A stretch of 64,000 bases of DNA from Loktanella sp. PT4BL (GTDB taxonomy: Bacteria; Pseudomonadota; Alphaproteobacteria; Rhodobacterales; Rhodobacteraceae): NCBI RefSeq assembly GCF_003201935.1, contig NZ_QJJL01000001.1, forward strand, positions 434,001 through 498,000. Reading direction: 5' to 3'. Shown piece by piece: positions 54,146-63,407 of this stretch (its first letter is position 1; each line of letters starts with the position of its first letter). Below the pieces are notes generated by a model, which was given only the letters and a program-made list of their open reading frames with translations, made no database searches and had not been told where the DNA came from. The position numbers and the translations under genes are program-made.

Positions 54146-55222
54146 ATGGCATTTGGCCCCGACATTACTGAACGACTGGCGCGCGCCCGCGCTGACCTGC
54201 GCATGGGCGTGCCCGTTGTGCTGGAAGGCAGCGCGCTGGTGCTGGCTGCCGAAACTCTGGATGCGGCCCGTCTGGCCGATCTGCGCGCCTTGGGTGGACC
54301 GGCGGTACTGGCCGTAACAGGGCGACGGGCCGAGACCCTCAAGGCGCGCGCCTATGACGGCGATATCGCGCGGATTCTTTTGCCACCCGACGCGACGATC
54401 AACTGGGTCCGCGCTATTGCAGACCCCGCTGACGATCTGCGCGCGCCCATGAAAGGCCCGCTGAAAACCCTGCGCGACGGTCCGGCCGAGTTGCACCGCG
54501 CCGCCATTGCGCTGGTCAAAGCTGCGCGCCTCCTGCCCGCCGCTGTCGTCTTGCCATTGGAAAATGCAGCGGCTTTTGCCAGCCAGAACAATCTGACGCT
54601 GATCCCTGGTGATGCGGCCCTCGACACAGGCCTCAGCCCCCTGCATCCGATCATCTCGGCCAGGCTTCCGCTTGAGGTCTCCGAGGCCGGACGCCTGCAC
54701 ATCTTCCGCCCCGATGACGGGGCCGAAGAACATTATGCCGTCGAAATCGGCACACCTGACCGCAGCAAACCTGTGCTCTCGCGCCTGCATTCGGCCTGTT
54801 TCACCGGTGATCTGCTTGGGTCACTGAAATGCGACTGCGGCCCGCAACTGCGCGGTGCGCTGGCGCAGATGGGGGCGGAGGGGGCAGGGGTACTGCTCTA
54901 CCTGAACCAAGAGGGGCGCGGCATTGGTCTTGCCAACAAAATGCGCGCCTATTCTCTGCAGGACCAGGGTTTTGATACGGTCGAGGCAAACCATCGCCTT
55001 GGTTTTGAGGACGATGAACGTGACTTCCGGATCGGCGCGGAAATTCTCAAACGGATGGGGTTCAAGGCTGTGCGGTTGCTGACCAACAACCCCGCCAAGG
55101 TCGCGCGGATGGAACACTGCGGCATCGAAGTCACCGAACGCGTGCCGCTCAAGGTGGGCGGGAACGCGCATAACCACGCCTATCTTGCCACAAAAGCCGC
55201 GAAATCGGGGCATTTGTTGTAA
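54146..55222 (+). CDS. ribA: GTP cyclohydrolase II with degenerate N-terminal domain
   Basis: 358 aa. The RibA core (~residues 170-358) has the zinc cysteines C218, C229 and C231 (CFTGDLLGSLKCDCG), the NQEGRGIGLANKMRAY active site, TVEANHRLGFEDDERDF and LLTNNPAKV. Residues ~1-165 resemble a shrunken RibB (DHBP synthase): RLARARADLRMGVPVVLEG then LVLAAETLDAARLADL, but the catalytic acidic loop of RibB is absent. RibA opens GTP to start riboflavin synthesis. RibB activity must come from another gene. Confidence 0.92.
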   Translation: MAFGPDITERLARARADLRMGVPVVLEGSALVLAAETLDAARLADLRALGGPAVLAVTGRRAETLKARAYDGDIARILLPPDATINWVRAIADPADDLRAPMKGPLKTLRDGPAELHRAAIALVKAARLLPAAVVLPLENAAAFASQNNLTLIPGDAALDTGLSPLHPIISARLPLEVSEAGRLHIFRPDDGAEEHYAVEIGTPDRSKPVLSRLHSACFTGDLLGSLKCDCGPQLRGALAQMGAEGAGVLLYLNQEGRGIGLANKMRAYSLQDQGFDTVEANHRLGFEDDERDFRIGAEILKRMGFKAVRLLTNNPAKVARMEHCGIEVTERVPLKVGGNAHNHAYLATKAAKSGHLL

Positions 55223-55310
55223 CTCTCCGATGTCGATCAGACAGGCCAAATCCCGCGTTTGCCACTTTGTCATTCAGTTAATCGATAAGGTGCTCCAGCG
55301 GATCAATTTT

Positions 55311-55718
55311 TCAGCCGGGCAGCCCGTCGATCCTTTCGAGGGCGGCAAGATCATCGTCCCAGCGGGCGCGATCGGCAAAGCATATATGCGCATTGGGTCG
55401 TATGCCGGTCGGGCTATCAAGTGACCCTGCTGGCACGACAAGCACGCCATCATTCGCCTGAGAAAATGGCAGCGCAGAGCCACAATTCGTGCAAAAGCAC
55501 TTTCTGTGTTGCGTTCCGCCAAGTCTAAATTCCTTAACGTTTTCCTCGCCTGACAACCACGTTATCTTTGCCGTGGACGAAAACAGGTTGGCTGCATGGG
55601 CTGACCCTGTATCCTTGCGGCAACGCCCGCAATGACACAGAAAAAAGCTTTCGAATTCTCCCGATATGCGGAATTTCACAGCACCACACAGGCACTGTCC
55701 GGTCGTCAGATTATCCAT
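55311..55718 (-). CDS. GFA-family (glutathione-dependent formaldehyde-activating-like) zinc protein
   Basis: 135 aa. The zinc ligands are in QCLCGAVKF, CHCGRCRKDTGSAHAANLF and CFCTNCGSALP, the GFA pattern (C-x-C, C-x-C-x2-C, C-x-x-C). Family members bind zinc and sometimes glutathione; the enzyme role is disputed. It is a single gene, convergent with ribA. Confidence 0.9.
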   Translation of the reverse strand: MDNLTTGQCLCGAVKFRISGEFESFFLCHCGRCRKDTGSAHAANLFSSTAKITWLSGEENVKEFRLGGTQHRKCFCTNCGSALPFSQANDGVLVVPAGSLDSPTGIRPNAHICFADRARWDDDLAALERIDGLPG

Positions 55719-55870
55719 TTACAGTCTCTTGAGAAATAACAGCCAAGCCGTCAGTCGCATGTCGCCTGTTCGGTTCCTAGCTTTGCGCAAGGCCAGCGTC
55801 AAACAGGGTGCCTTCGACAAAGAGGTTTTCGTCTGCTGACACGTCTTCTTTCCTTCGCTATCTCTCGGGC

Positions 55871-56365
55871 ATGAAACAAACCGACCTAGTCCTGACCCCC
55901 ACGCACCTGCGGTTTCTGAACCGCCGATTTCCCTGTACCATCGGGCGCGGCGGGCTGACGGCCCGCAAGAAAGAGGGCGATGGCGCGACACCGCGCGGCA
56001 CGCATCGCCTTGTGGGGATGCTCTACCGCCCTGACCGCATGGCGCGGCCTGCGGATTGGGCGCTGCCGATTGGCCCCTCTGATCTGTGGTCGGATGATCC
56101 CAAACATGAGGACTATAACCTCATGGTCCGCGCGCCGTATCCGCACAGCCATGAACGCCTGCGCCGTGCTGATCCGATGTATGATCTGGTGATCCTGACC
56201 GACTGGAACTGGCCCTATGCGGTCAAGGGGCGCGGTTCGGCGATCTTCCTGCACGCCTGGCGTGGTCCCGGGCGACCCACGGCAGGGTGTGTGGCGTTTC
56301 GCCCTGACCATTTGCGCTGGATTGCTGCCCGCATCCGCCATGAAACGCGGCTTGTTATCGCATAA
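55871..56365 (+). CDS. L,D-transpeptidase (YkuD) family protein
   Basis: 164 aa. The YkuD catalytic motif is IFLHAWRGPGRPTAGCVAF with H128 and C140 (H-x~12-C). The N-terminus has no signal peptide, so it may be cytoplasmic or a small secreted form exported otherwise. L,D-transpeptidases make 3-3 crosslinks or link proteins to peptidoglycan. A longer frame to 55808 is unsupported. The next gene, RppH, is 48 bp on. Confidence 0.85.
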   Translation: MKQTDLVLTPTHLRFLNRRFPCTIGRGGLTARKKEGDGATPRGTHRLVGMLYRPDRMARPADWALPIGPSDLWSDDPKHEDYNLMVRAPYPHSHERLRRADPMYDLVILTDWNWPYAVKGRGSAIFLHAWRGPGRPTAGCVAFRPDHLRWIAARIRHETRLVIA

Positions 56366-56413
56366 CCGCTGGCAATGACCCTAATCTTGGGCCAAACCAA
56401 AAAGGCACGCCCC

Positions 56414-56917
56414 ATGAAACACCAAGGCCCGTTTATGACCCCTGAAGAGATTGCAGACCTGCCCTATCGTCCTTGCGTCGGCATCATGCTGGCCAATCCG
56501 CGCGGACATGTTTTTGTTGCACAGCGCAAAGACCGTGATACCGACGCATGGCAAATGCCCCAAGGTGGCGTGGACAAAGGCGAAAACTGTCGTGACGCGG
56601 CCCTGCGCGAGCTGGAGGAAGAAACCAGCATTGCGCCAAAACTCGTCACGATCGAGGCCGAGAGTGCGGGCCTGATCCGCTATGACCTGCCCCTTGATCT
56701 GGTGCCAAACATCTGGAAGGGCCGCTATCGCGGGCAAGAGCAGAAATGGTACCTGATGCGGTTTCACGGGATGGATCACCAGATCAATCTGGACACCGAA
56801 ACCCCCGAATTCACCGCGTGGCAATGGATGGCCCCTGATCAACTGGTGGAAAGCATCGTGCCTTTCAAGCGCGCGGTTTACGAGCAGGTCCTGGCGGAAT
56901 TCGGCCCGAAACTCTGA
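56414..56917 (+). CDS. rppH: RNA pyrophosphohydrolase RppH
   Basis: 167 aa Nudix hydrolase with [55 protein letters not shown], including the Nudix box (usual EExG; here ETSI replaces a glycine) and the RppH block [17 protein letters not shown]. It removes pyrophosphate from 5'-triphosphate mRNA ends to start decay. ATG 56414; a later Met at residue 8 is possible. Confidence 0.94.
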   Translation: MKHQGPFMTPEEIADLPYRPCVGIMLANPRGHVFVAQRKDRDTDAWQMPQGGVDKGENCRDAALRELEEETSIAPKLVTIEAESAGLIRYDLPLDLVPNIWKGRYRGQEQKWYLMRFHGMDHQINLDTETPEFTAWQWMAPDQLVESIVPFKRAVYEQVLAEFGPKL

Positions 56918-56991
56918 AGCTGCCAAAGGTTTTCTGAAGGATTTGAAAGTACAATACGTCAAAGCCTGAAGCCAAACAGAGGATCACCCAG

Positions 56992-57477
56992 ATGAAACCC
57001 TTACTTCTTGCCGCGGCCCTTGCCTCTTTGGGCGCTCAGGCCCACGCGCTGAGCTGTATGCGTCCCGATCCTGTGATGACGTTCCAGCAGCTCGCGGATG
57101 CACCCGAAACCTATTTCGTGCTTTACGGGCAATTGTCATTCAACGAAGCACATTTGCCGCCTGCGGTGATGGAAAAACAGATGCACACGCCAGAGCCGAT
57201 CCCCGCACGTTTCATTGGGCACGGCCTGTCGCCTGACGGCTTTACGATCGATTATGTCACGGATCTGATGCTCCAAATCGGCTGTGCCGGTCCGTGGTGC
57301 GGGACGGCCCAAAGCGGCGTTGATGCCGTCTATTTCGTCGAAGCAACCGATCCGCCGCTGACCATTGAGGCCGGCCCTTGCGGCGGGCGCATCTTTGAGG
57401 AACCCACGCAGGCCGTTCTGGATGCGCTCACCACATGCATGCAGGGTGGGACCTGCTCAGCGCAGCCTTTGCAATAA
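56992..57477 (+). CDS. secreted protein of unknown function
   Basis: 161 aa with signal peptide MKPLLLAAALASLGAQAHA cleaved before LSCMRPDP. The mature part has six cysteines spread as C-x~91-C-x4-C-x28-C-x14-C-x5-C, and no domain I recognise. Periplasmic disulfides are likely. ATG 56992 follows AGAGGATCACCCAG. It converges on the transglycosylase gene with a 21-base overlap. Confidence 0.75.
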   Translation: MKPLLLAAALASLGAQAHALSCMRPDPVMTFQQLADAPETYFVLYGQLSFNEAHLPPAVMEKQMHTPEPIPARFIGHGLSPDGFTIDYVTDLMLQIGCAGPWCGTAQSGVDAVYFVEATDPPLTIEAGPCGGRIFEEPTQAVLDALTTCMQGGTCSAQPLQ

Positions 57478-58644
57478 CGCAAAAGACGGATGCCCGTCAG
57501 CGGGCAGGCCAACGGCGCGCTGATAGGCGCGGATCGCGGCACGGCTGTTCGGGCCGATCCGCCCGTCAACACCCCCTGTCGAGAATCCCGCATCTGTCAG
57601 CCGCTGCTGCAACTCACGCCGCTCGGCACGACGCAAGCGGCGCTCATCGGCTGGAAAGGCCGCCTGAAACGGCCCCGCGCCGCGAATACGGTCAGACAGG
57701 TGGCCGACACCGATGATATAGGCCTCGGCATTGTTGTAGCGGCTGATCACATCATAGTTGCGGAACAGCATGAAGGCAGGACCACCCGCGCCGGTTGGCG
57801 TGCTCAGGGTCGCATCGCCGTAGTTCGGCACCGCCCGCCCATCGACACCCACGACACCACCGCGCGCCCAATCAGCAGGGCTGCGCGTCACGGCCCGCCC
57901 CGTTTGTTCAAAGTCAAACCCCTGCGGCAGGCGTACCTCGACCCCCCAAGGCTGGCCTTTGCGCCAGTTGAAGCGCCGGAAATAGGCCGCTGTCGAGGCA
58001 AGCGCATCAGTCGGATCATCCGCCCAGATGTCGCGCCGCCCATCGCCGGTGAAATCCACGGCATAAGCCTCATAGGACGTGGGAATAAACTGCGTATGCC
58101 CCATCGCACCGGCCCAGGACCCTGTCATATTGGCTGGTGCCACATCACCGTTCTGCAAAATCTTCAAAGCCGCGATAAGCTGGCTTTCAAAGAATGCCCC
58201 GCGCCGCCCGTCATAGGCCAGTGTCGCAAGGGTCGAGATCAAGGGCGTGTCGCCGCGCCGCGACCCATAGTTGCTTTCCATACCCCAAACGGCAGTGACG
58301 ACCGAGGGCTCCACATCAAACCGTGCCTCGATCTGGGCCAGCACATTGGAATAGCGCCGCACCATTTCGCGCCCTGTGGTGACGCGGGTCTCGGACACAG
58401 CTGAGGCCATATAATCAGCCAGAGGGCGCACGAATTCGGCCTGATTCCGGTCGCGTTCGATACTGTCGGGCAGATAGCTCACATTGGCAAAGGCCGCGTC
58501 AAAGGTGCGATCAGAAATCCCTGCATTGCGCGCACGACTGCGAAAGCCCGCGATCCAGTTCGGAAAACCTGCGGCGTTTGCGCTGGCCATCTGTGGCAAA
58601 ACCAAAGCGGACAAACCTGTTGCGATAAAGTGCCTGCGGTGCAT
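57457..58644 (-). CDS. MltB-type lytic murein transglycosylase with C-terminal peptidoglycan-binding domain
   Basis: 395 aa. A Tat-like signal, HRRHFIATGLSALVLPQMASANA, opens the protein. The catalytic Glu is E123 in AVWGMESNYG, followed by AMGHTQFIPTSYEAYAVDFTGDGRRDIW. The C-terminal ~60 residues are a PG_binding_1 module (LQQRLTDAGFSTGGVDGRIGPNSRAAIRAYQRAVGLPADGHPS). It cuts peptidoglycan glycan strands in the periplasm. Confidence 0.92.
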   Translation of the reverse strand: MHRRHFIATGLSALVLPQMASANAAGFPNWIAGFRSRARNAGISDRTFDAAFANVSYLPDSIERDRNQAEFVRPLADYMASAVSETRVTTGREMVRRYSNVLAQIEARFDVEPSVVTAVWGMESNYGSRRGDTPLISTLATLAYDGRRGAFFESQLIAALKILQNGDVAPANMTGSWAGAMGHTQFIPTSYEAYAVDFTGDGRRDIWADDPTDALASTAAYFRRFNWRKGQPWGVEVRLPQGFDFEQTGRAVTRSPADWARGGVVGVDGRAVPNYGDATLSTPTGAGGPAFMLFRNYDVISRYNNAEAYIIGVGHLSDRIRGAGPFQAAFPADERRLRRAERRELQQRLTDAGFSTGGVDGRIGPNSRAAIRAYQRAVGLPADGHPSFALLQRLR

Positions 58645-58768
58645 TTTTGCTCTCCTCGTTTTTCAACAGTGATAAAGCAAATACCGGCGGACCCAAATCA
58701 ACTCTTGTTCACGGCGCGGCTTTTTGCCGGTATGATTTCGATGAGCGGGCCATGAAGGGGATAGAGCT

Positions 58769-59191
58769 ATGAAATATCCATTCTCCGACGACAAGGTGGC
58801 GCGCGTCTTTGCGGCATTTCCTGCGATCGAACGGGATATGGCCCTATCGTTACGCGATCTGATCTTTGAGGTCGCTGACGCCACGCCAGAGGTGGGGCAG
58901 GTGGAAGAGAGCCTGAAGTGGGGGCAACCGTCCTATCTGACGCCTGAGACAAGATCAGGCTCAACCCTCCGGGTCGGGTTGGCAAAAGGCGGTGGTGTGG
59001 CCATCTTCGCGCATTGCGGCACGGATATCATCAGCACCTATGCCGCGACGTTCGGGGGTTTGGAGCAGATCGAAGGCAATCGCGCTGTGGTGTTTCGGTC
59101 CGCCGATGATATCGCACCCGCGCGCCTGCGGCTTTTGGTGCACCACGGCCTGACCTATCATCTGCGCAAGGCTACTTCCGCGTCCGCTTGA
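58769..59191 (+). CDS. DUF1801 family protein
   Basis: 140 aa. The YdhG-like pattern is recognisable: VARVFAAFPAIERDMALSLRDLIFEVADATPEVGQVEESLKWGQPSYLTP with later GVAIFAHCGTDIISTYAATF. These proteins share the SufE/YdhG-type fold, and no reaction is assigned. It converges on RNase R with a 20-base overlap. Confidence 0.8.
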   Translation: MKYPFSDDKVARVFAAFPAIERDMALSLRDLIFEVADATPEVGQVEESLKWGQPSYLTPETRSGSTLRVGLAKGGGVAIFAHCGTDIISTYAATFGGLEQIEGNRAVVFRSADDIAPARLRLLVHHGLTYHLRKATSASA

Positions 59192-61427
59192 CCTTGCGCG
59201 CTGTTTTGGCCGCTTTCTTGCGGGCCGACCCCATCTTGCGCCGCGGCGGTTTGCCCCGCCCCTTGGACGGGCCCCGCGGCACGTTGCGGTCATCGAGCGT
59301 CAGCAATTCGACAATCAGCCCGCCGGTCACAGGGGCCGCTTCTGCCAGCTTGACCGTCACACGCTGGCCCAGTCCGATCACCATGCCGGTATCCGCGCCC
59401 ATCAGCGTCTGGGTGTCTGCGTCATAATGGAAATACTCGCGTCCCAAGGTCCGGATCGGGATCATGGCGTCTGCACCGGTTTCATCCAGCTTCACAAAGA
59501 CACCGAACTTGGCAATTCCGCTGATCCGTCCGCCCAGTTCCGCGCCGATACGGTCCGACAGAAACGCCGCCAGATACCGGTCTGTCGTATCACGTTCCGC
59601 CGTCATGGAGCGGCGCTCGGTATCGCTGATGATCTGGGCTGTCTCTGAAAGATGCTCGATATCCCAGGGGCTCAACCCGTCTTCACCCCATCCGTGGGCC
59701 TTGATCAGCGCACGGTGCACAATCAGATCCGAATAGCGGCGAATTGGCGATGTGAAATGCGCATAGGACCGCAGCGCAAGGCCGAAATGCCCGAAGTTAT
59801 CGGGCGAATAATAGGCCTGCGTCATCGACCGCAGCGTCGCCATATTGATCAGCTCGTCATTTTCGGTGCCTTCAGCGCCTGCCAAAAGCTTGTTCAAGTG
59901 CGAGGTTTTCAACACCTGTCCCTTGGCCAGCACAAGGCCTGAGGCCGTCGCGACCTCGCGCAGGGCATCAAGCTTTTCGGGGCTTGGTTCTTCGTGGACA
60001 CGGAAGAGCAGCGGCGATTTCTTGGCGATCAGCGTCTCGGCAGCGGCGACATTGGCCAGCACCATGAATTCTTCAATCAGCCGGTGCGCATCAAGACGCT
60101 CTTTGAACTGCACCGAACTGACCTTACCCGCATCATCCAGAATGATCTGGCGTTCGGGCAGGTCGAGATCCAGCGGCTGCCGTTGGGCGCGTGCCTTCAT
60201 TAGGGCTGCAAAGGCGCCATAAAGCGGCTTGATAATCGGCTCGAGGATCGGGGCGACTTTGTCGTTCGGTTGCCCGTCAACGCCGGCCTGCACCTCTTCA
60301 TAATTCAGCGAGGCTTTCGAATTCATCAGCCCGCGATAAAAGGCATGGTCAATCTTGTTGCCCGCCGAATCAATCCGCATCGCCACAGCCAGACAGGCCC
60401 GCTCCACCCCTTCATGCAGCGAGCAGAGATCCCCCGAGAGCCGGTCGGGCAGCATCGGCACAACACGGTCGGGGAAATAGGTGGAATTGCCCCGCTTGCG
60501 CGCTTCACGGTCCAGTTCTGAACCGGGGGTGACGTAATGGGCAACATCCGCAATCGCGACCCAGATGATGAAACCCCCCTCGTTTTTCGGGTCAGGGTCG
60601 GGCTGAACATAGCAGGCATCATCGCGGTCACGCGCGTCCCACGGATCAATGGTGATGAGTGGCAGATCACGCAGATCCTTGCGTCCGTCCAACCCCGCAG
60701 GTGTTGCCGCATCAGCCTCGGCCACGGCCTCATCGGGGAAATGATCCGGAATGCCGTGCTGGTGGATCGCAATCAAAGACACGGCACGGGGCGCTGTCGG
60801 ATCACCCAGACGTGCCACGATCCGCGCTTTGGGCAGGCCCATGCGGCCTTTGGGTCCGGCTTGCTCGGCCTCGACCAACTCGCCGTCCTTGGCGCCACCC
60901 GTCGCACCAGCGGCGACGGTCCACTGTTTGTCTGCGCCCTTATCAATAGGCAGGACACGCCCCCCTTCCGAGGCCTGACGAAACACACCCAGGATGCGCA
61001 AAGGATTGGTGCCAATCCGGCGGATCATGCGGGCGGTGTGGCTGTGGTCTTCGGTTTTATCGACGGTCAGGCGACCCAGAATACGGTCACCCGGCCCAAG
61101 GGCAGGATCACTGGAGCGCATGAGCATCAGGATGCGCGGTTCGGCCCCTTCGCCTTTCCACTCCAAGGGTCGCGCGAAAAGATCGCCGTCGGCATCCGCC
61201 TCGATCACTTCAAGCACGGCGACAGGGGCCAGTTCTTCGGCATCGCGGTATGAGCTGCGCCGCTTGGTCAGCTTGCCCTCGTCCTCCAGCTCGCGCAGCA
61301 CGCGCTTCAGGTCAATGCGGGCCGCACCTTTGATATCAAAGGCCTTCGCGATATCGCGTTTGGCAGCTTTGGTGGGGTGCTCGGAGATCCATGCAAGGAT
61401 TTCGGATTTGGAAGGAATGCGTGTCAT
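59172..61427 (-). CDS. rnr: ribonuclease R
   Basis: 751 aa. An N-terminal helix-turn-helix-type domain (MTRIPSKSEILAWISEHPTKAAKRDIAKAF) and cold-shock-like segments precede the RNB catalytic part with ITIDPWDARDRDDACYV (metal-binding Asp cluster) and YAHFTSPIRRYSDLIVHRAL. An S1 domain (LGGRISGIAKFGVFVKLDETGADAMIPI) and a basic, lysine-rich tail end the protein. It digests structured RNA 3' to 5'. The start at 61427 rather than 61433 fits the AGG spacing. Confidence 0.96.
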   Translation of the reverse strand: MTRIPSKSEILAWISEHPTKAAKRDIAKAFDIKGAARIDLKRVLRELEDEGKLTKRRSSYRDAEELAPVAVLEVIEADADGDLFARPLEWKGEGAEPRILMLMRSSDPALGPGDRILGRLTVDKTEDHSHTARMIRRIGTNPLRILGVFRQASEGGRVLPIDKGADKQWTVAAGATGGAKDGELVEAEQAGPKGRMGLPKARIVARLGDPTAPRAVSLIAIHQHGIPDHFPDEAVAEADAATPAGLDGRKDLRDLPLITIDPWDARDRDDACYVQPDPDPKNEGGFIIWVAIADVAHYVTPGSELDREARKRGNSTYFPDRVVPMLPDRLSGDLCSLHEGVERACLAVAMRIDSAGNKIDHAFYRGLMNSKASLNYEEVQAGVDGQPNDKVAPILEPIIKPLYGAFAALMKARAQRQPLDLDLPERQIILDDAGKVSSVQFKERLDAHRLIEEFMVLANVAAAETLIAKKSPLLFRVHEEPSPEKLDALREVATASGLVLAKGQVLKTSHLNKLLAGAEGTENDELINMATLRSMTQAYYSPDNFGHFGLALRSYAHFTSPIRRYSDLIVHRALIKAHGWGEDGLSPWDIEHLSETAQIISDTERRSMTAERDTTDRYLAAFLSDRIGAELGGRISGIAKFGVFVKLDETGADAMIPIRTLGREYFHYDADTQTLMGADTGMVIGLGQRVTVKLAEAAPVTGGLIVELLTLDDRNVPRGPSKGRGKPPRRKMGSARKKAAKTARKVKRTRK

Positions 61428-61459
61428 GATCATGGCCTAGCATGGCAAAAGGAAAACAG

Positions 61460-61505
61460 CCAATTCCTTCGCAAGGAATTGGTCAAATCTCTTACAAGAG
61501 ATTTG
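61460..61505. repeat. pair of perfect palindromes between dapE and rnr
   Basis: 61460-61482: CCAATTCCTT-CGC-AAGGAATTGG; 61484-61505: CAAATCTCTT-AC-AAGAGATTTG. Two 10-bp-arm palindromes one base apart, in the spacer between co-directional dapE and rnr. They lack a T-run of terminator length. This form matches the pair at 27745-27800. Confidence 0.75.
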
Positions 61506-61530
61506 GGTCAGCGCCAGTCACGCCGAAGGT

Positions 61531-62673
61531 TTACGCAAAATAGTCGTTCAGGATACGGGTATAAATCGCCTTGAGCTGCGAAATCTGCGCCACCTCAACC
61601 CGTTCATCCACCTGATGCATCGTCTTGCCCACCAGCCCGAACTCCACAACTGGGCAGTGATCTTTGACAAACCGTGCATCCGATGTGCCACCCGAGGTGG
61701 AGAGTTCCGGCTTGCGCCCTGTTTCAGCCTCGACCGCGCCCGCAATCAGGTCAGAGAGTTCACCGGGTGGCGTGAGAAAGCTTTCCCCCGAAACCTTCAC
61801 CCGCATGGCTATCTTCACGCCAAATTCAGCGGCGACCTGATCTGCCTCTTCCTGCATCCAGGCCGTCAGCGCAGCACTCGTGTGCGTGTCATTGAAACGG
61901 ATGTTGACCGTGGCCTTGCTTTGGGCGGGGATGACATTGGTCGCGGGGTTGCCGGTGTCGATCGTGAGCACTTGGAGTGATGAGGGATCAAAATGCGCGG
62001 TCCCCTCATCCAGCACGCGGCTGGAAAGCACATCCATCAGGCGCGCCATCGCGGGCATCGGGTTTTTGGCGCGGTGCGGATAGGCCGCATGACCCTGCAC
62101 ACCCGTGACCGTAAAGAAAGCGGCCATGGACCCGCGCCGCCCGATTTTCATCGCCTCGCCCATCACATCGGGGCAGGTGGGTTCGCCCACCAGACAGACC
62201 GACATCGTCTCGTTGTTGGCCGCCATCCAGTCCAGCAATGCGGTCGTGCCATCAAGCGCGTCGCCTTCTTCATCGCCGGTGATGGCCAGCACGATCGCCC
62301 CGTCCGGTGGCGTGTCAGCGACGAAATCAAGCGCTGCAGCAGCAAAGGCGGCGACGCCCGATTTCATATCCGTGGCACCGCGCCCATAGAGAAAACCGTC
62401 TTTGATCTCGGCGCCAAAGGGCGGCATTGTCCATGCCGCCTCATCCCCCAAAGGCACAACATCTGTATGGCCGTTAAAACCGAAGGTCCGATTGGCCCCT
62501 TGCCGCCCCCAACGCGCATAAAGATTGCAAACCCCGCCACGGTCCACCCGCGTGCAGGTAAAGCCACCTTTCGTCAGCACCTTTTCCAGCAACACCAGCG
62601 CGCCGCCTTCCTCAGGCGTGACCGATGGGCAGCGGACAAGATCGGCAGTCAGGGCAACGGGATCGACGGGCAT
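61531..62673 (-). CDS. dapE: succinyl-diaminopimelate desuccinylase
   Basis: 380 aa. The M20 metal ligands are visible: [36 protein letters not shown]; the dimerisation domain has [22 protein letters not shown] and the C-terminus [14 protein letters not shown]. It makes LL-diaminopimelate and succinate in lysine and cell-wall synthesis. Start at 62673 with AAAGAGGAGTCCCCC upstream. Confidence 0.95.
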   Translation of the reverse strand: MPVDPVALTADLVRCPSVTPEEGGALVLLEKVLTKGGFTCTRVDRGGVCNLYARWGRQGANRTFGFNGHTDVVPLGDEAAWTMPPFGAEIKDGFLYGRGATDMKSGVAAFAAAALDFVADTPPDGAIVLAITGDEEGDALDGTTALLDWMAANNETMSVCLVGEPTCPDVMGEAMKIGRRGSMAAFFTVTGVQGHAAYPHRAKNPMPAMARLMDVLSSRVLDEGTAHFDPSSLQVLTIDTGNPATNVIPAQSKATVNIRFNDTHTSAALTAWMQEEADQVAAEFGVKIAMRVKVSGESFLTPPGELSDLIAGAVEAETGRKPELSTSGGTSDARFVKDHCPVVEFGLVGKTMHQVDERVEVAQISQLKAIYTRILNDYFA

Positions 62674-62786
62674 AATGGGGGACTCCTCTTTGTCGTATGG
62701 CTAGCGGGAAGCGCTGCGGGATGCAAATTGCGATTGGTTGGTGAAGGATCACTTGGAACCTGCCCCCAGCCTTGTTAAAAACGGTC

Positions 62787-63041
62787 ATGGAGGAGCTTCA
62801 GCTACATTTGGCCAAGGCCCGTAAGACGGGCTTTCGCGTGACAGCTCACGTGACTGCGCGCATCCTGCAGCGCGACCTGCACGACGAGGTTGCGCGTATG
62901 GAAACCCAACCGCGCGGCAAGAGTTACAGGGAAATGGCGGTGCTTCTTGGCGTGCTTTTTGCCTTGGCGGTTTTTGCCGCCAGCTTTGGCTGGATCGGCC
63001 TCGCGCTCTATTTCGCGGCGGCCCTGCTTCTCTTTTACTGA
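62787..63041 (+). CDS. small membrane protein of unknown function
   Basis: 84 aa: MEELQLHLAKARKTGFRVTAHVTARILQRDLHDEVARMETQPRGKSYREMAVLLGVLFALAVFAASFGWIGLALYFAAALLLFY. A basic helical N-terminal half is followed by two hydrophobic segments. I chose ATG 62787; a TTG 15 bases upstream is possible. It is divergent from dapE. A weak hairpin follows at 63115. Confidence 0.6.
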   Translation: MEELQLHLAKARKTGFRVTAHVTARILQRDLHDEVARMETQPRGKSYREMAVLLGVLFALAVFAASFGWIGLALYFAAALLLFY

Positions 63042-63114
63042 CCCTGCGACAAGATGACATGACCACCCCAAACGCTTGAACTTGCGAGGAATTTCGCGGG
63101 TATGCGTATGTATA

Positions 63115-63136
63115 CTATTGAAAACAATAGATTTTT
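63115..63136 (+). terminator. weak hairpin terminator
   Basis: CTATTG-AAAA-CAATAG followed by ATTTTT, 74 bases after the small membrane gene. A short AT-rich stem, so low confidence. Confidence 0.45.
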
Positions 63137-63207
63137 CAGATCCGCACATCAATTGGCATCGTAGTTAAAGCAATACCAAACGACACACCAATTCATGGAG
63201 ATGAACA

Positions 63208-63369
63208 ATGGGTTCACTAATGGCTATGCTCGCTTTCGGTAAGTTAGGTTTTGTCGCTGTACTGGCATTTCTTGCCTCACGGTCCGCGATGCGGATGAAG
63301 GACGACCCGTCGCACAAGCGCTCGACACTTTGCGCAAACAGCGAACACTGGGCGGCAACACGCAAATGA
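63208..63369 (+). CDS. very small membrane protein (53 aa)
   Basis: MGSLMAMLAFGKLGFVAVLAFLASRSAMRMKDDPSHKRS then TLCANSEHWAATRK. One hydrophobic helix and a charged tail. GGAG at 63197-63200 lies 7 bases before ATG 63208. No similar known family recalled; the ribosome site supports expression. Confidence 0.5.
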   Translation: MGSLMAMLAFGKLGFVAVLAFLASRSAMRMKDDPSHKRSTLCANSEHWAATRK

Positions 63370-63407
63370 TTACGGCGCGGGGCTCTGCTTTTGCAGCCCC
63401 GCAAGAC

